DNA of 13,643 nt from DASXBA01 sp046729895 (GCA_046729895.1 JBKPHP010000024.1:1-13643); one strand, 5' to 3'. Positions 6,247 through 13,249 are shown, numbered from the stretch's first letter. The notes: generated by a model not told the origin, from the sequence alone. A program made the numbers and translations.

Positions 6247-7755
6247 ATGAAACTCGTTCCCACCGCAGCCTCCGAATCCGCCGGCCAACGCTGGCCGACC
6301 CTGATCATCGTCTGCCTGGCGCAGCTGATGATCGTCCTCGACGTGACGATCGTGAACGTCGCGCTGCCCTCGATCCAGCAAGACCTCCACTTCAGCCAGA
6401 CGAACCTCACCTGGGTCGTCAACGCCTTCCTCATCGCCTTCGGGAGCCTGCTGCTCCTCGCGGGCCGGCTCGGCGACCTCGCCGGACGCAGGCGCGTGTT
6501 TCTCGCCGGTCTGGTCATCTTCACCGCGGCTTCCCTGGTGTGCGGCGTCGCGCCGAGCCAGGGGGTGCTGATCGGCGCCCGCTTCGTTCAGGGCATCGGC
6601 GCCGCCGCGCAGGCGTCCGTGATCCTCGCGATCATCGTCACCGAGTTTCCCGAGGCGGCGGCACGCGGCCGCGCCATGAGCGCCTACGTGTTCGTCTCGG
6701 TCGCGGGCGGCTCGCTCGGCCTCCTCGCCGGCGGCGTCCTCACCCAGACACTGAGCTGGCACTGGGTCTTCTTCGTGAACCTCCCGATCGGCGTGATCGC
6801 CTTCGCGTCCGCCCGGACATTCATTCGCGCCGACCCGGGACAGGGCCTGCGCTACGGGGTCGACTGGCTCGGCTCGCTGCTCGTCACCGCCTCGCTCATG
6901 AGCGGCATCTACGCCATCGTTGCGGCCACCAACCACGGCTGGGGCTCGTCATACGTCCTTTCCTTCGGCGGCCTCGCCGCGGCGCTGATGGCGGCGTTCC
7001 TGGCGCTCGAGGCGCGGATCGAGAATCCGATCATGCCGCCGCGCATCCTCGGACTGCGCGGGCTGATCAGCGCCAGCGTGGTCAGGGGCTTCCTGGTGAC
7101 CGGGATGTACTCCACGTTCTTCCTCGGCACCCTCTACCTCGAGCACGTCCGGCACTACAGCGCGCTCGAGACCGGCGCAGCGTTCCTGCCCTGGACCCTG
7201 ACCGTCGCCGTGCTCTCGCAGGGCATCACCGAGTGGCTGGTCGAGCGCTTCGGGCGGCTTCGAGTGCTGACGACGGGCATGGCGACCGCCGTCGTCGGGC
7301 TGCTTCTGTTCAGCACTGCCGGCGAGGGGACGGCGTTCTTCCCCACGATCTTCCTCGCCGCCTTCGCCATCGGGCTCGGGATCGGCAGCGCCTTCATGCC
7401 GCTGCTGACGATCGCGATGGAGGACGTTCCCGCGGCCGACGCCGGACTCGGCTCGGGCATCACGAACGTCTCGCAGCAGCTCAGCGGCGCGCTCGGACTG
7501 GCCGTGCTCAGCACCGTCTCGGCGAGCCAGACGAAGGGCCTGATCGCCACCCACCACAGCGTCACCAGCTCCCTGATCAGCGGGTACCACCTCGCATTCC
7601 TGATCGGAGCGGCGGCGATCAGCGCCGGCATCGCCCTTGCCTTCGGGCTCCTGCGACCCGGCTCGCGCTGGACCGCCCCCCGACTCGCCGTCGCCCCTGC
7701 CGAGAGCCACGGCGCGGCGATTCAAACCAATCACCAGATGGAGGAAGCAGCATGA
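6247..7755 (+). CDS. DHA2-family (EmrB/QacA-like) MFS exporter, 14 TM segments
   Basis: This encodes a 502-residue inner-membrane proton-coupled drug or metabolite exporter. The ATG at 6247 is preferred to upstream TTG codons because they lie in the operator region. Signature motifs are in order: LDVTIVNVALP (residues 31-41, DHA2 motif D1), GRLGDLAGRRR (73-83, motif A), ARFVQGIGAAAQ (111-122, motif B) and GGSLGLLAGG (154-163, in the place of motif C). Many hydrophobic helices follow and the length fits the 14-helix subfamily. The C-terminus is short and polar. The ribosome binding site is weak (GGGA). It is divergent from a TetR repressor, is preceded by three operators, and overlaps a 71-residue unknown gene at its 3' end by 4 nt (ATGA). 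Substrate cannot be told from sequence; an amphiphilic or aromatic toxic compound is usual for the family. Confidence 0.94.
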   Translation: MKLVPTAASESAGQRWPTLIIVCLAQLMIVLDVTIVNVALPSIQQDLHFSQTNLTWVVNAFLIAFGSLLLLAGRLGDLAGRRRVFLAGLVIFTAASLVCGVAPSQGVLIGARFVQGIGAAAQASVILAIIVTEFPEAAARGRAMSAYVFVSVAGGSLGLLAGGVLTQTLSWHWVFFVNLPIGVIAFASARTFIRADPGQGLRYGVDWLGSLLVTASLMSGIYAIVAATNHGWGSSYVLSFGGLAAALMAAFLALEARIENPIMPPRILGLRGLISASVVRGFLVTGMYSTFFLGTLYLEHVRHYSALETGAAFLPWTLTVAVLSQGITEWLVERFGRLRVLTTGMATAVVGLLLFSTAGEGTAFFPTIFLAAFAIGLGIGSAFMPLLTIAMEDVPAADAGLGSGITNVSQQLSGALGLAVLSTVSASQTKGLIATHHSVTSSLISGYHLAFLIGAAAISAGIALAFGLLRPGSRWTAPRLAVAPAESHGAAIQTNHQMEEAA

Positions 7756-7967
7756 CTACCCTCAGCCCCCCTCGCCCGGACGGCGGCACGGCGACCGACG
7801 GCGACCGCCGCTCAGCTCGCTCGGACATCCAGCCCGAGCAGGGACCGCGCATCCGCCTCGCGACCGACGCAGTCGTCGCCAACTACATCCGCGACATCTC
7901 GCTGCGCGACCGCCGCGGCGCGAGATCACAGGACGCGGCGCAAGACCGGCAGCTTGCCGCCGCATAA
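7752..7967 (+). CDS. Unknown 71-aa protein translationally coupled to the exporter
   Basis: The ATG at 7752 overlaps the exporter stop as ATGA and has GGAGG 8 nt upstream, ending at 7743, which is strong evidence that it is translated. The first 30 residues are polar and probably disordered (PPRPDGGTATDGDRRSARSD). Residues 34-50 (IRLATDAVVANYIRDIS) are likely an amphipathic helix, followed by a charged tail (LRDRRGARSQDAAQDRQ) and LAAA. There is no membrane segment, no cysteine and no domain I recognise. Placement suggests an accessory or modulatory role for the exporter, or simple co-regulation by TetR. Its last 42 nt overlap, on the opposite strand, the 3' extension of zinc-ribbon copy B. 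Confidence 0.7.
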   Translation: MTTLSPPRPDGGTATDGDRRSARSDIQPEQGPRIRLATDAVVANYIRDISLRDRRGARSQDAAQDRQLAAA

Positions 7968-8222
7968 CGGCCAGCCGCCGCCGGGGCGGGCGCACGCCGT
8001 TTCCCGCTGCTCCTGCCGTCCGCGGTCGCGACCGTTGGCCGCCTGCAGCTCGGACTCGACGACCAGCACGAGACCGCTGCCGCAGCGCGTGCAGCGCTCC
8101 GACTCCTCCATCAGCGACGAGCCGTAGCCGTTGCACCCCGGGCCCCACTCGGCGCCGTTCGCAGCGCTGGCGGCCGCATCCCGAGGCAGCAACTGTGTCC
8201 ATCGAGACTGCCCCCCACACAC
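7926..8222 (-). CDS. Dispersed zinc-ribbon mini-gene, degenerate copy (copy B)
   Basis: The minus strand encodes up to 98 residues whose centre reads GCNGYGSSLMEESERCTRC followed by GSGLVLV, clearly related to copy C (ECSGYGASLMEETERCARC). Two losses are visible: the first cysteine of the first CxxC is replaced (EWGPGC against ESCPEC), and one glycine is missing after the second CxxC. The 20 residues after GLV-V align colinearly with copies A and C, but where those stop, copy B reads on for about 24 residues (ending VLRRVL) through a lost stop. That extension adds two cysteines and overlaps the end of the 71-aa gene on the other strand. The start is uncertain: the GTG at 8222 has no good ribosome binding site. 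It lies 24 nt downstream of the SDR gene in the same direction, so it may be transcribed with that operon. It could be a pseudogene. Confidence 0.5.
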   Translation of the reverse strand: MCGGQSRWTQLLPRDAAASAANGAEWGPGCNGYGSSLMEESERCTRCGSGLVLVVESELQAANGRDRGRQEQRETACARPGGGWPLCGGKLPVLRRVL

Positions 8223-8246
8223 CGGTCCTGCGCCCTAGCCGCGCCC

Positions 8247-8996
8247 CTACGAGCTGACGCCGCCGTCGATGACGAGCTCGCTTCCGGTGACGTAGCGGCT
8301 CTCGTCGCTCGCCAGGAAGACCGCCGCGTCCGCGATCTCCTCCGGGTCGCCGATCCGCCTCAGCGGGATGGCGGCGACGAGCCGGTCGATCAGCTCGGGT
8401 GTGCGCTCGCGCTGGCGCGCGTTCATTTCGGTGTCGATCTGGCCTGGGTGGAGCGAGTTGACGCGGACGCCGGACGCGGCGAGCTCCTTCGCCACCGACT
8501 TGGTCATTCCGCGCACCGCCCACTTGCTCGCCGTGTATGCCGTCAGCTGGGGCGTGCCGACGAGGCCCGCCACGGACGAGACGTTGATGATCGAGCCGCG
8601 GCCGCCTTCGACCATCCCGGGGGCGAGGGTGCGCATGCCGAGGAAGACGCCGACCTGGTTCACGTCCTGGACCCGGCGGAAAGCTTCGAGCGTGATCTCT
8701 TCGAGTCTCGCCGCCAGGAAGACGCCGGCGTTGTTCACGAGTACGTCGACATGGCCGTGGCTGTCGCGGGCCCAGGATGCGATCGTCTCCCACTGGGCCT
8801 CGCTGGTCACGTCGTGTGCGTGCGCGCGGGCCCTGTCCCCGACGTCGGCCGCGACCTTGCCCGCACCCGCCTCGTCGATGTCCGTCAGCAGGAGCGCCGC
8901 GCCTTCCCGGGCGAAGCGGCGGGCGATCGCCGCGCCGATCCCCTGGGCGGAGCCAGTGACGAGCGCGACCTTGCCATCGAGGGGCGCCGGACTCAC
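8247..8996 (-). CDS. Short-chain dehydrogenase/reductase (classical SDR)
   Basis: This encodes a 249-residue cytosolic NAD(P)-dependent oxidoreductase of the classical SDR type, interconverting an alcohol and a ketone. Visible are the cofactor motif TGSAQGIG (14-21), Asp39 at the end of the second strand (TDID, favouring NAD(H)), NNAG (88-91), the catalytic Asn near 113 (DVNQVG), Ser141 (NVSSVAG), Tyr154 and Lys158 (YTASK), and the C-terminal VTGSELVIDGG. Length is typical. Overall pattern is closest to the FabG-like and 3-alpha/20-beta-hydroxysteroid dehydrogenase-like group, but substrate cannot be assigned. The GTG start at 8996 overlaps the TGA of the HxlR gene (GTGA), so it is the fourth gene of a tightly coupled operon. 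It probably acts on a product of the flavoprotein or the MDR enzyme encoded upstream. Confidence 0.93.
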   Translation of the reverse strand: MSPAPLDGKVALVTGSAQGIGAAIARRFAREGAALLLTDIDEAGAGKVAADVGDRARAHAHDVTSEAQWETIASWARDSHGHVDVLVNNAGVFLAARLEEITLEAFRRVQDVNQVGVFLGMRTLAPGMVEGGRGSIINVSSVAGLVGTPQLTAYTASKWAVRGMTKSVAKELAASGVRVNSLHPGQIDTEMNARQRERTPELIDRLVAAIPLRRIGDPEEIADAAVFLASDESRYVTGSELVIDGGVSS

Positions 8997-9466
8997 TCCC
9001 GAAACCCCGCGCCTCGTTCCGGCGTGACGTTGCGTGCGTCGATCTCGCCGCCGCAGTGGCGGCAGGCGAGGTAGGGGTCGGCGATCTCGCCGCAGTCGTT
9101 GTGCCTAAGCGCGATCGGCGGCCCGTCGGGCCCCGCGAGGTACTCGTCGCCCCAGCGCATGAGCGTGACTATCGACGGGAACAGGTCGATGCCTGCGCCG
9201 GTGAGGCGGTACTCGTAGCGGTCGGGATCGGCCGAGTAGCGCCGGCGCTCGAGCAGGCCGGCGTCGACGAGGGTCCGCAGCCGTGCCGACAGCGTCGGCC
9301 GCGGGATCCCCAGGTTGCGGGCGAGCTGCCCGTAGCGGCGCACGCCGAAGAACGCCTCGCGCAGGATCAGCAGGGTCCACTTCTCGCCTACGAGCTCGAG
9401 TGTGCGCCCGACGGACTCCGCCTCGAAGCGGTGCGAGAGGTCGTGCTCGAGGTCCTCCGCGGTCAC
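8993..9466 (-). CDS. HxlR-family winged-helix regulator with C-terminal cysteine motif
   Basis: This encodes a 157-residue regulator. Residues 18-90 form the HxlR winged helix: VGRTLELVGEKWTLLILREA, then FFGVRRYGQLARNLGIPRPT, then LSARLRTLVDAGLLERR, with the DPDRYEYRLTGAG wing. After the dimerisation helix (IVTLMRWGDEYLAG) comes a short cysteine motif, DCGEIADPYLACRHCGGEI (Cys125, Cys135 and Cys138), probably a structural zinc or redox site, with one fewer cysteine than a full ribbon. The GTG at 9466 overlaps the stop of the oxidoreductase gene (GTGA) and is preferred over the long upstream open frame, which is antisense-type shadow of the oxidoreductase. It is embedded in the operon it probably controls. 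HxlR proteins often sense aldehydes, quinones or other electrophiles and can act as activators or repressors. Confidence 0.92.
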   Translation of the reverse strand: MTAEDLEHDLSHRFEAESVGRTLELVGEKWTLLILREAFFGVRRYGQLARNLGIPRPTLSARLRTLVDAGLLERRRYSADPDRYEYRLTGAGIDLFPSIVTLMRWGDEYLAGPDGPPIALRHNDCGEIADPYLACRHCGGEIDARNVTPERGAGFRE

Positions 9467-10467
9467 AGGGCCAGGACCAGCTTGCCCCTGTTCTCGCCAC
9501 GGAAGAGGCGCAGCAGAACGTCGGGGAACTGCTTGATCTCGCCCTGGACGACGTCCTCGCGCGAGCGGAGCTCGCCGCTCTTCAGCCAGCTCGCGAGCTC
9601 CGCGACCGCCTCCGGGTAGCGCGGCGCGTAGTCGAAGATCACGAAGCCGGTCATCGATGCGCGCATCACGAGCAGCTGCATGTAGTTGGCGGGCCCGGGC
9701 GGGCGCTCGGTCGCGTTGTACGTCGAGATCGCGCCGCTGATGACGACGCGCGCGCCGCGGGCGAGCCGCGTCAGCACGGTGTCGAGCGTCTCGCCGCCGA
9801 CGTTGTCGAAGAACACGTCGACGCGGTCGGGCGCGTGCTCGCGCAGCTGGGAGCGGAGGTCGCCGGCTTTGTAGTCGATCGCGGCGTCGAAGCCGAGCTC
9901 GTCGACCAGCCAGCGGCACTTCTCCTCGCCGCCCGCGATACCGACCGCCCGGCAACCCTTGATGCGCGCGATCTGGCCGACGATGCTGCCGACCGAGCCG
10001 GCGGCGCCCGAGACCACCACCGTCTGGCCGGGCTCGGGCCGGCCGATTTCGAGCAGCCCGAAGTAGGCGGTCAGCCCGCTGAGGCCGAGCGCTCCGAGGT
10101 GAACCGGCGGGTCGGCGAGCGACGTGTCGACGCGGGTGACCCCGCCGCCGTCGGAGACGGCATAGCGCTGCACCCCGAAGATGCCGTACAGCGACTCACC
10201 GACGTCGTAGTCAGGGTGCTTCGACTCGACCACGCGGCCGATCCCGGCGGCGCGCATGACCTCGCCGATCCCGACGGGCGGGACGTACGAGCGCACGTCG
10301 TTCATCCACGCGCGCATGGCCGGGTCGAGCGAGATGTACTCGACCTCGACGAGGAACTGCCCATCGTCGGGCGCCGGCGCGGGCTCCTCGACGTAGTCCC
10401 AGTCGGAGTCCTTCGGCAGCCCGACGGGGCGGGCGGCCAGCCGGACCTGGGCGTTCAGGGCCGTCAT
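9463..10467 (-). CDS. MDR-superfamily NADP-dependent oxidoreductase (CurA/PTGR-like)
   Basis: This encodes a 334-residue zinc-independent medium-chain reductase, expected to reduce the C=C bond of alpha,beta-unsaturated ketones or aldehydes with NADPH. Hallmarks are the N-terminal RLAARPVGLPKDSDW and YISLDPAMRAWMND segments characteristic of the CurA / prostaglandin-reductase-like group, the substrate loop near GLSGLTAYFGLLEIG, the nucleotide-binding VVVSGAAGSVGSIVGQIARI, the DYKAGD segment and FDNVGGETLD. Zinc ligands of alcohol dehydrogenases are absent, as expected. The ATG at 10467 overlaps the stop of the flavoprotein gene as ATGA; its own stop overlaps the HxlR start. It is the second gene of the operon. 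The physiological substrate is unknown, though in this context an enone made by the neighbouring flavoprotein or a reactive electrophile is likely. Confidence 0.94.
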   Translation of the reverse strand: MTALNAQVRLAARPVGLPKDSDWDYVEEPAPAPDDGQFLVEVEYISLDPAMRAWMNDVRSYVPPVGIGEVMRAAGIGRVVESKHPDYDVGESLYGIFGVQRYAVSDGGGVTRVDTSLADPPVHLGALGLSGLTAYFGLLEIGRPEPGQTVVVSGAAGSVGSIVGQIARIKGCRAVGIAGGEEKCRWLVDELGFDAAIDYKAGDLRSQLREHAPDRVDVFFDNVGGETLDTVLTRLARGARVVISGAISTYNATERPPGPANYMQLLVMRASMTGFVIFDYAPRYPEAVAELASWLKSGELRSREDVVQGEIKQFPDVLLRLFRGENRGKLVLAL

Positions 10468-11600
10468 AGCATCGTCGTGTCGGTCTCCTGCTCCAGAAGG
10501 ACGCGACCGGGCACCTCGCGCGATGCCGCGTTCACCTGGAAGTGGGCCGTCGCGGTGTGGGCGTCGCGAAAGCGCCGTTGCAGGGACGAGTCGTCGTAGA
10601 TCGCGGTTCCGCCGGCCAAGTCGAACAGCGAGCGGACGACGGCGGCGGAGGCGCGAACCGCGTGCGTGGCAGCCAGGCGGAGTCCGTTGCGGAGCTCGAC
10701 GGGGACCGCCTCTTCGGCCTGGGCGGCCTGCCAGGCCATGTCGATCGCCTCGTAGTAGCCGGCCCGGGCAGCGCGGAGCGACGCCTCGGCCTCGGCCACC
10801 GCGGCCTGGGTCGCCGACCGCTGCGCAAGCGTTCGCTTCGACCCCTGCCCCACCTTCCGCGCAGCGAGCGAGGCGAAGTCGTCGATCGTGCCCCTCGCGT
10901 TGCCAAGCGCAGCGGCAGCGATGGACAGGGCGAAGTAGCCGAAGACCGGGAAGCGGTAGAGCGGTCGGTCGATCAGCGGCCCGTCGAACAGCGAGAACAC
11001 GTGTGCGTCCGGGACGAACACCTCGTCGGCGACCGTGTCGTGGCTCCCGGTACCCCGCAGGCCGAGCGTGTGCCAGGTGTCGACGATCTCGAGGTCGTCC
11101 CGGCGCAGGGCGACCACCCGCGGCACCGGCTCGTCGACGATGCAGCCCGCGAAGAAGAGCTGCGAGTGTGTGATGCCGCTGCAGTAGGGCCAGCGGCCGG
11201 AGACGACGATGCCGGCGTCGGCGCGCCTCGCCGTTCCCCGGGGAGCCCAGACGCCGGCCGCGATCACTTGCGGGTCGTCGAACAGCTCGCTGCGGCTCTC
11301 GCCAGGCAGGTACGCCGCAAGCAGACTGCTGGTTGCCGCGATCGATACGCACCAGCCGGCGGAAGCGTCTCCGGAAGCGATCTCCTCGGCGCAGCCGAGC
11401 GTCTCCCCCGGAGCGAGCTCGAGGCCGCCGACCTCCACGGGGGCGCCCGCAGTCATAAGTCCCGATTCCCGCAGTTGCGCGACGAGCTCCTCCGGGAGCC
11501 GCCGTCGCCGCTCCGTTTCCGGCGCGAGGTCGCGAGCCGTTTCGGAGATCTGCCTGGCGAGGTCCGGCCGGGACGGAGCGGTTTGCAACTGGGCGGTCAC
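10464..11600 (-). CDS. Acyl-CoA-dehydrogenase-fold flavoprotein (HsaA/HpaB-C2-like monooxygenase or dehydrogenase)
   Basis: This encodes a 378-residue flavoprotein with the acyl-CoA dehydrogenase fold. The N-terminal helical domain includes ETERRRRLPEELVAQLRESG and EIASGDASAGWCVSIAATSS; the beta domain has VSGRWPYCSGITHSQLFFAG and DTWHTLGLRGTGSHD; the C-terminal helical domain has LFDLAGGTAIYDDSSLQRRF and DAHTATAHFQVN. The W-x-F/Y-x-SG stretch and the C-terminal pattern resemble two-component flavin monooxygenases (HsaA, p-hydroxyphenylacetate hydroxylase C2) more than fatty acid dehydrogenases, and the catalytic glutamate of the latter is not evident. A partner flavin reductase is not in the window. 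The GTG at 11600 has only a weak purine-rich ribosome binding site. It is the first gene of a four-gene operon and is preceded by a tandem 17-bp direct repeat in the divergent spacer. Confidence 0.88.
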   Translation of the reverse strand: MTAQLQTAPSRPDLARQISETARDLAPETERRRRLPEELVAQLRESGLMTAGAPVEVGGLELAPGETLGCAEEIASGDASAGWCVSIAATSSLLAAYLPGESRSELFDDPQVIAAGVWAPRGTARRADAGIVVSGRWPYCSGITHSQLFFAGCIVDEPVPRVVALRRDDLEIVDTWHTLGLRGTGSHDTVADEVFVPDAHVFSLFDGPLIDRPLYRFPVFGYFALSIAAAALGNARGTIDDFASLAARKVGQGSKRTLAQRSATQAAVAEAEASLRAARAGYYEAIDMAWQAAQAEEAVPVELRNGLRLAATHAVRASAAVVRSLFDLAGGTAIYDDSSLQRRFRDAHTATAHFQVNAASREVPGRVLLEQETDTTML

Positions 11601-11609
11601 GACTCTCTC

Positions 11610-11644
11610 GTTCAGAGCTCTTACTGGTTCAGCTATCTTACCGG
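11610..11644. promoter_or_regulatory. Tandem 17-bp direct repeat in the divergent promoter region (candidate HxlR operator)
   Basis: Two adjacent copies of a 17-bp unit, GTTCAG-N3-TCTTAC-N-G, lie at 11610-11626 and 11627-11643, identical at 13 of 17 positions. The repeat sits directly upstream of the flavoprotein start and between it and the divergent acyltransferase. TTCAGA-N17-TATCTT (11611-11639) on the plus strand and TAAGAT on the minus strand are weak promoter-like elements inside it. HxlR binding is inferred from the operon context. Confidence 0.5.
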
Positions 11645-11695
11645 AATGGGAGCGACATTGCCGGCGCCCGCTCGCTGGCTGTCAGACTCGCGGAC

Positions 11696-12589
11696 GTGAT
11701 GGGGCCCGACTTGCTGGTGCGAACGCTTTCGGGTGCCGTCTCCGCGCTGACCTCCCCGGCTCGCCGGCTAGCTGGGAGCCTGGTCCCAAGCTTCCGCGAG
11801 GGAGATCTCGACGACCGCGACACCGACGCCATGCGCGAGCTGCTGCCGGCCATGTGGCTGCTGGCGAGCGCCTGGTTTCGCCCCGACATTCGCGGCCTCG
11901 AGCGCGTCCCGCGCGAGGGCCCACTGCTGGTCGTCGGTAACCACACCGGCGGGGCGAGCTCGCCGGAGGTGCTGATCTCGCAGCTCGCGTTCTCCGCCTA
12001 CTTCGGGGTCGAGCGACCGCATTACCAGCTCGCCCACCGCATGGTGCTCAATTCGCCCGTGGGGTCGATGGTGCGGAGGTTCGGCACCGTCGAGGCAGAT
12101 CAGACGAACGCCGAGGCGGCCCTCGACGCCGGCGCGATGGTCACCGTGTTTCCCGGCGGCGACCACGAGGTCTTTCGCCCCAGCTGGCAGTCGGCGAAGG
12201 TCGACTTCGGGGGTCGCACAGGCTTCCTGCGACTGGCGCTGCGCAAGGGAGTGCCGATCGTCCCCATGGTCACGCTCGGAGGTCAGGAGACCGCGCTCTT
12301 CCTGTCGCGCGGGGAGCGGCTCGCGCGGGTGACCCGCGCAGACCGCGCGATGCGGCTGAAGACGATCCCGATCGTCATCGGATTCCCGTTCGGGCTCAGC
12401 GTCGGCGGGCTTCCCCCGTTCCTGCCGCTCCCCGCGAAGGTGACGATCGAGCTGCTCGAGCCGATCGACCTGCGCGCCAGCTACGGGCCGGACCCGGACG
12501 TCGACGAGATCTACCACGACCTGATGGCCACCATGCAAGCCACGCTGACCTCGCTGCAGAGCGAGCGGCGGCTGCCGGTGCTCGGATGA
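11696..12589 (+). CDS. LPLAT/PlsC-type acyltransferase (MGAT-like subgroup)
   Basis: This encodes a protein of 297 residues from the GTG at 11696, or 296 from the adjacent ATG at 11699; neither has a strong ribosome binding site. It is a membrane-associated acyltransferase that would transfer an acyl group to a glycerolipid-type acceptor. Key segments are PLLVVGNHTGGASSPE (residues 76-91, catalytic His83), RRFGTVEADQTNAEAAL, VFPGGDHEVFRPSW (151-164) and GVPIVPMVTLGGQETALF. The classical HX4D box is replaced by NHTGG with an acidic Glu at H+8, as in the MGAT-like subgroup where I expect NHSGG...PD. A hydrophobic stretch around FPFGLSVGGLPPFLPLP may touch the membrane. The gene overlaps the SRPBCC gene by 4 nt (ATGA), so the two are coupled, and it is divergent from the flavoprotein operon. 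Confidence 0.88.
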   Translation: MMGPDLLVRTLSGAVSALTSPARRLAGSLVPSFREGDLDDRDTDAMRELLPAMWLLASAWFRPDIRGLERVPREGPLLVVGNHTGGASSPEVLISQLAFSAYFGVERPHYQLAHRMVLNSPVGSMVRRFGTVEADQTNAEAALDAGAMVTVFPGGDHEVFRPSWQSAKVDFGGRTGFLRLALRKGVPIVPMVTLGGQETALFLSRGERLARVTRADRAMRLKTIPIVIGFPFGLSVGGLPPFLPLPAKVTIELLEPIDLRASYGPDPDVDEIYHDLMATMQATLTSLQSERRLPVLG

Positions 12590-13077
12590 GGATCGAGGAG
12601 AGCGTCGAAGTCGCTGCCCCCATCACTCGCGTCTGGAAGCTGATCCAGGACCCGGCGAGGCTGACCAGTCTCGACGAGGGTTTGAGCATCGAGGCCGACC
12701 CCGAGACCCCGGACGCGGGTCCCCACGCCCGCTACCGGATGCTGATGCGCGTCGGCCCGGTCCCCATCGGCGCGGACGTCGAGATCGTCGAGTTCACGCC
12801 ACGCCGGGAGCTGGCCTGGACGTCCCTAACCGGCGTCGACCACCGCCTGCGGTTTCGCGTCCGCGAGGCCGGCCCGGGTCGCACGCGGCTCGTGCTGCGC
12901 TTCGGCTACAGCTCGCCTGGTCCGCTCGGCATCCTCGCGGACCTTGCCTCGTATGGCCGCGTCCGCGGGACGCTCCGGCGGCTACTCGCGGCCGTGAAGG
13001 CGGAGGCCGAGCGTCCGCCGCGCCGGCGCCGCAAACCCATGGGCGGAGGCAGGAAGCCCGCTCGGCGGCGCAGCTAG
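12586..13077 (+). CDS. SRPBCC (polyketide cyclase/START-like) family protein
   Basis: This encodes a 163-residue protein. The N-terminal MRIEESVEVAAPITRVWKLI is the standard first strand and helix of the SRPBCC fold, followed by the DPARLTSL helix, strands containing ARYRMLMRVGPVPIGADVEI, ELAWTSLTGVDHRLRFRVRE and RTRLVLRFGYSS, and a long C-terminal helix (RGTLRRLLAAVKAEAER). The fold encloses a hydrophobic pocket for a lipid or aromatic ligand. The last 20 residues are strongly basic (PRRRRKPMGGGRKPARRRS), possibly for contact with membrane or nucleic acid. The ATG overlaps the acyltransferase stop (ATGA), so the protein may bind, deliver or sense that enzyme's lipid substrate or product; this is inference. 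No catalytic residues are evident. Confidence 0.87.
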   Translation: MRIEESVEVAAPITRVWKLIQDPARLTSLDEGLSIEADPETPDAGPHARYRMLMRVGPVPIGADVEIVEFTPRRELAWTSLTGVDHRLRFRVREAGPGRTRLVLRFGYSSPGPLGILADLASYGRVRGTLRRLLAAVKAEAERPPRRRRKPMGGGRKPARRRS

Positions 13078-13087
13078 GCAGCTTGGA

Positions 13088-13192
13088 ATGGACGAGCTCC
13101 CCGACGAGGTCGGACTGCGAGACAACAGGTTCGGTCTGATCGGAATACTTCTCATGGCCGGCGTGGCAATCCTCCTCGCGAATATCAACTAG
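13088..13192 (+). CDS. 34-aa single-pass membrane microprotein
   Basis: A short frame starts at ATG 13088, 10 nt after the SRPBCC stop, and ends at TAG 13190-13192. It encodes an acidic N-terminus (MDELPDEVGLRDNR), one hydrophobic segment of about 19 residues (FGLIGILLMAGVAILLANI) and ends in Asn. This is the normal layout of a small membrane protein with a polar N-terminus, and codons in the polar part favour G/C at third positions. The ribosome binding site is weak (TTGGA, very close). It would be the third gene of the acyltransferase operon, followed by a hairpin. The family is unknown. It could be a chance ORF, but a clean membrane helix immediately after an operon gene argues for a real one. 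Confidence 0.55.
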   Translation: MDELPDEVGLRDNRFGLIGILLMAGVAILLANIN

Positions 13193-13226
13193 ACAAGCGT
13201 GCTTCCCGGTCCCGCCGCTTGAGCCT

Positions 13227-13249
13227 CTCGCCTCTACCCGAGAGGCGAG
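13227..13249 (+). terminator. Hairpin after the acyltransferase operon
   Basis: CTCGCCTCT (13227-13235) and AGAGGCGAG (13241-13249) form a perfect 9-bp stem with a 5-nt loop, 34 nt after the microprotein stop. No U-tract follows. It lies between convergent genes and could act in both directions. Confidence 0.55.

Noticed and set aside
6127..6936. Upstream part of the 469-aa minus-strand frame containing tetR
   Set aside because: Only the part after the GTG at 6126 is TetR. The rest is antisense to the exporter and its promoter and shows repetitive Glu/Asp/Arg/Gly shadow sequence.
6540..7967. 475-aa plus-strand ORF overlapping the exporter
   Set aside because: Only its last 71 codons (from 7752) have a start with a ribosome binding site. 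The remainder is a +1 shadow of the exporter with Arg-rich composition.
10468..11352. Possible fusion of the MDR oxidoreductase to an N-terminal domain (629-aa frame)
   Set aside because: The upstream half is a shadow of the flavoprotein gene. Family similarity begins at the ATG at 10467, which has a classic ATGA overlap.
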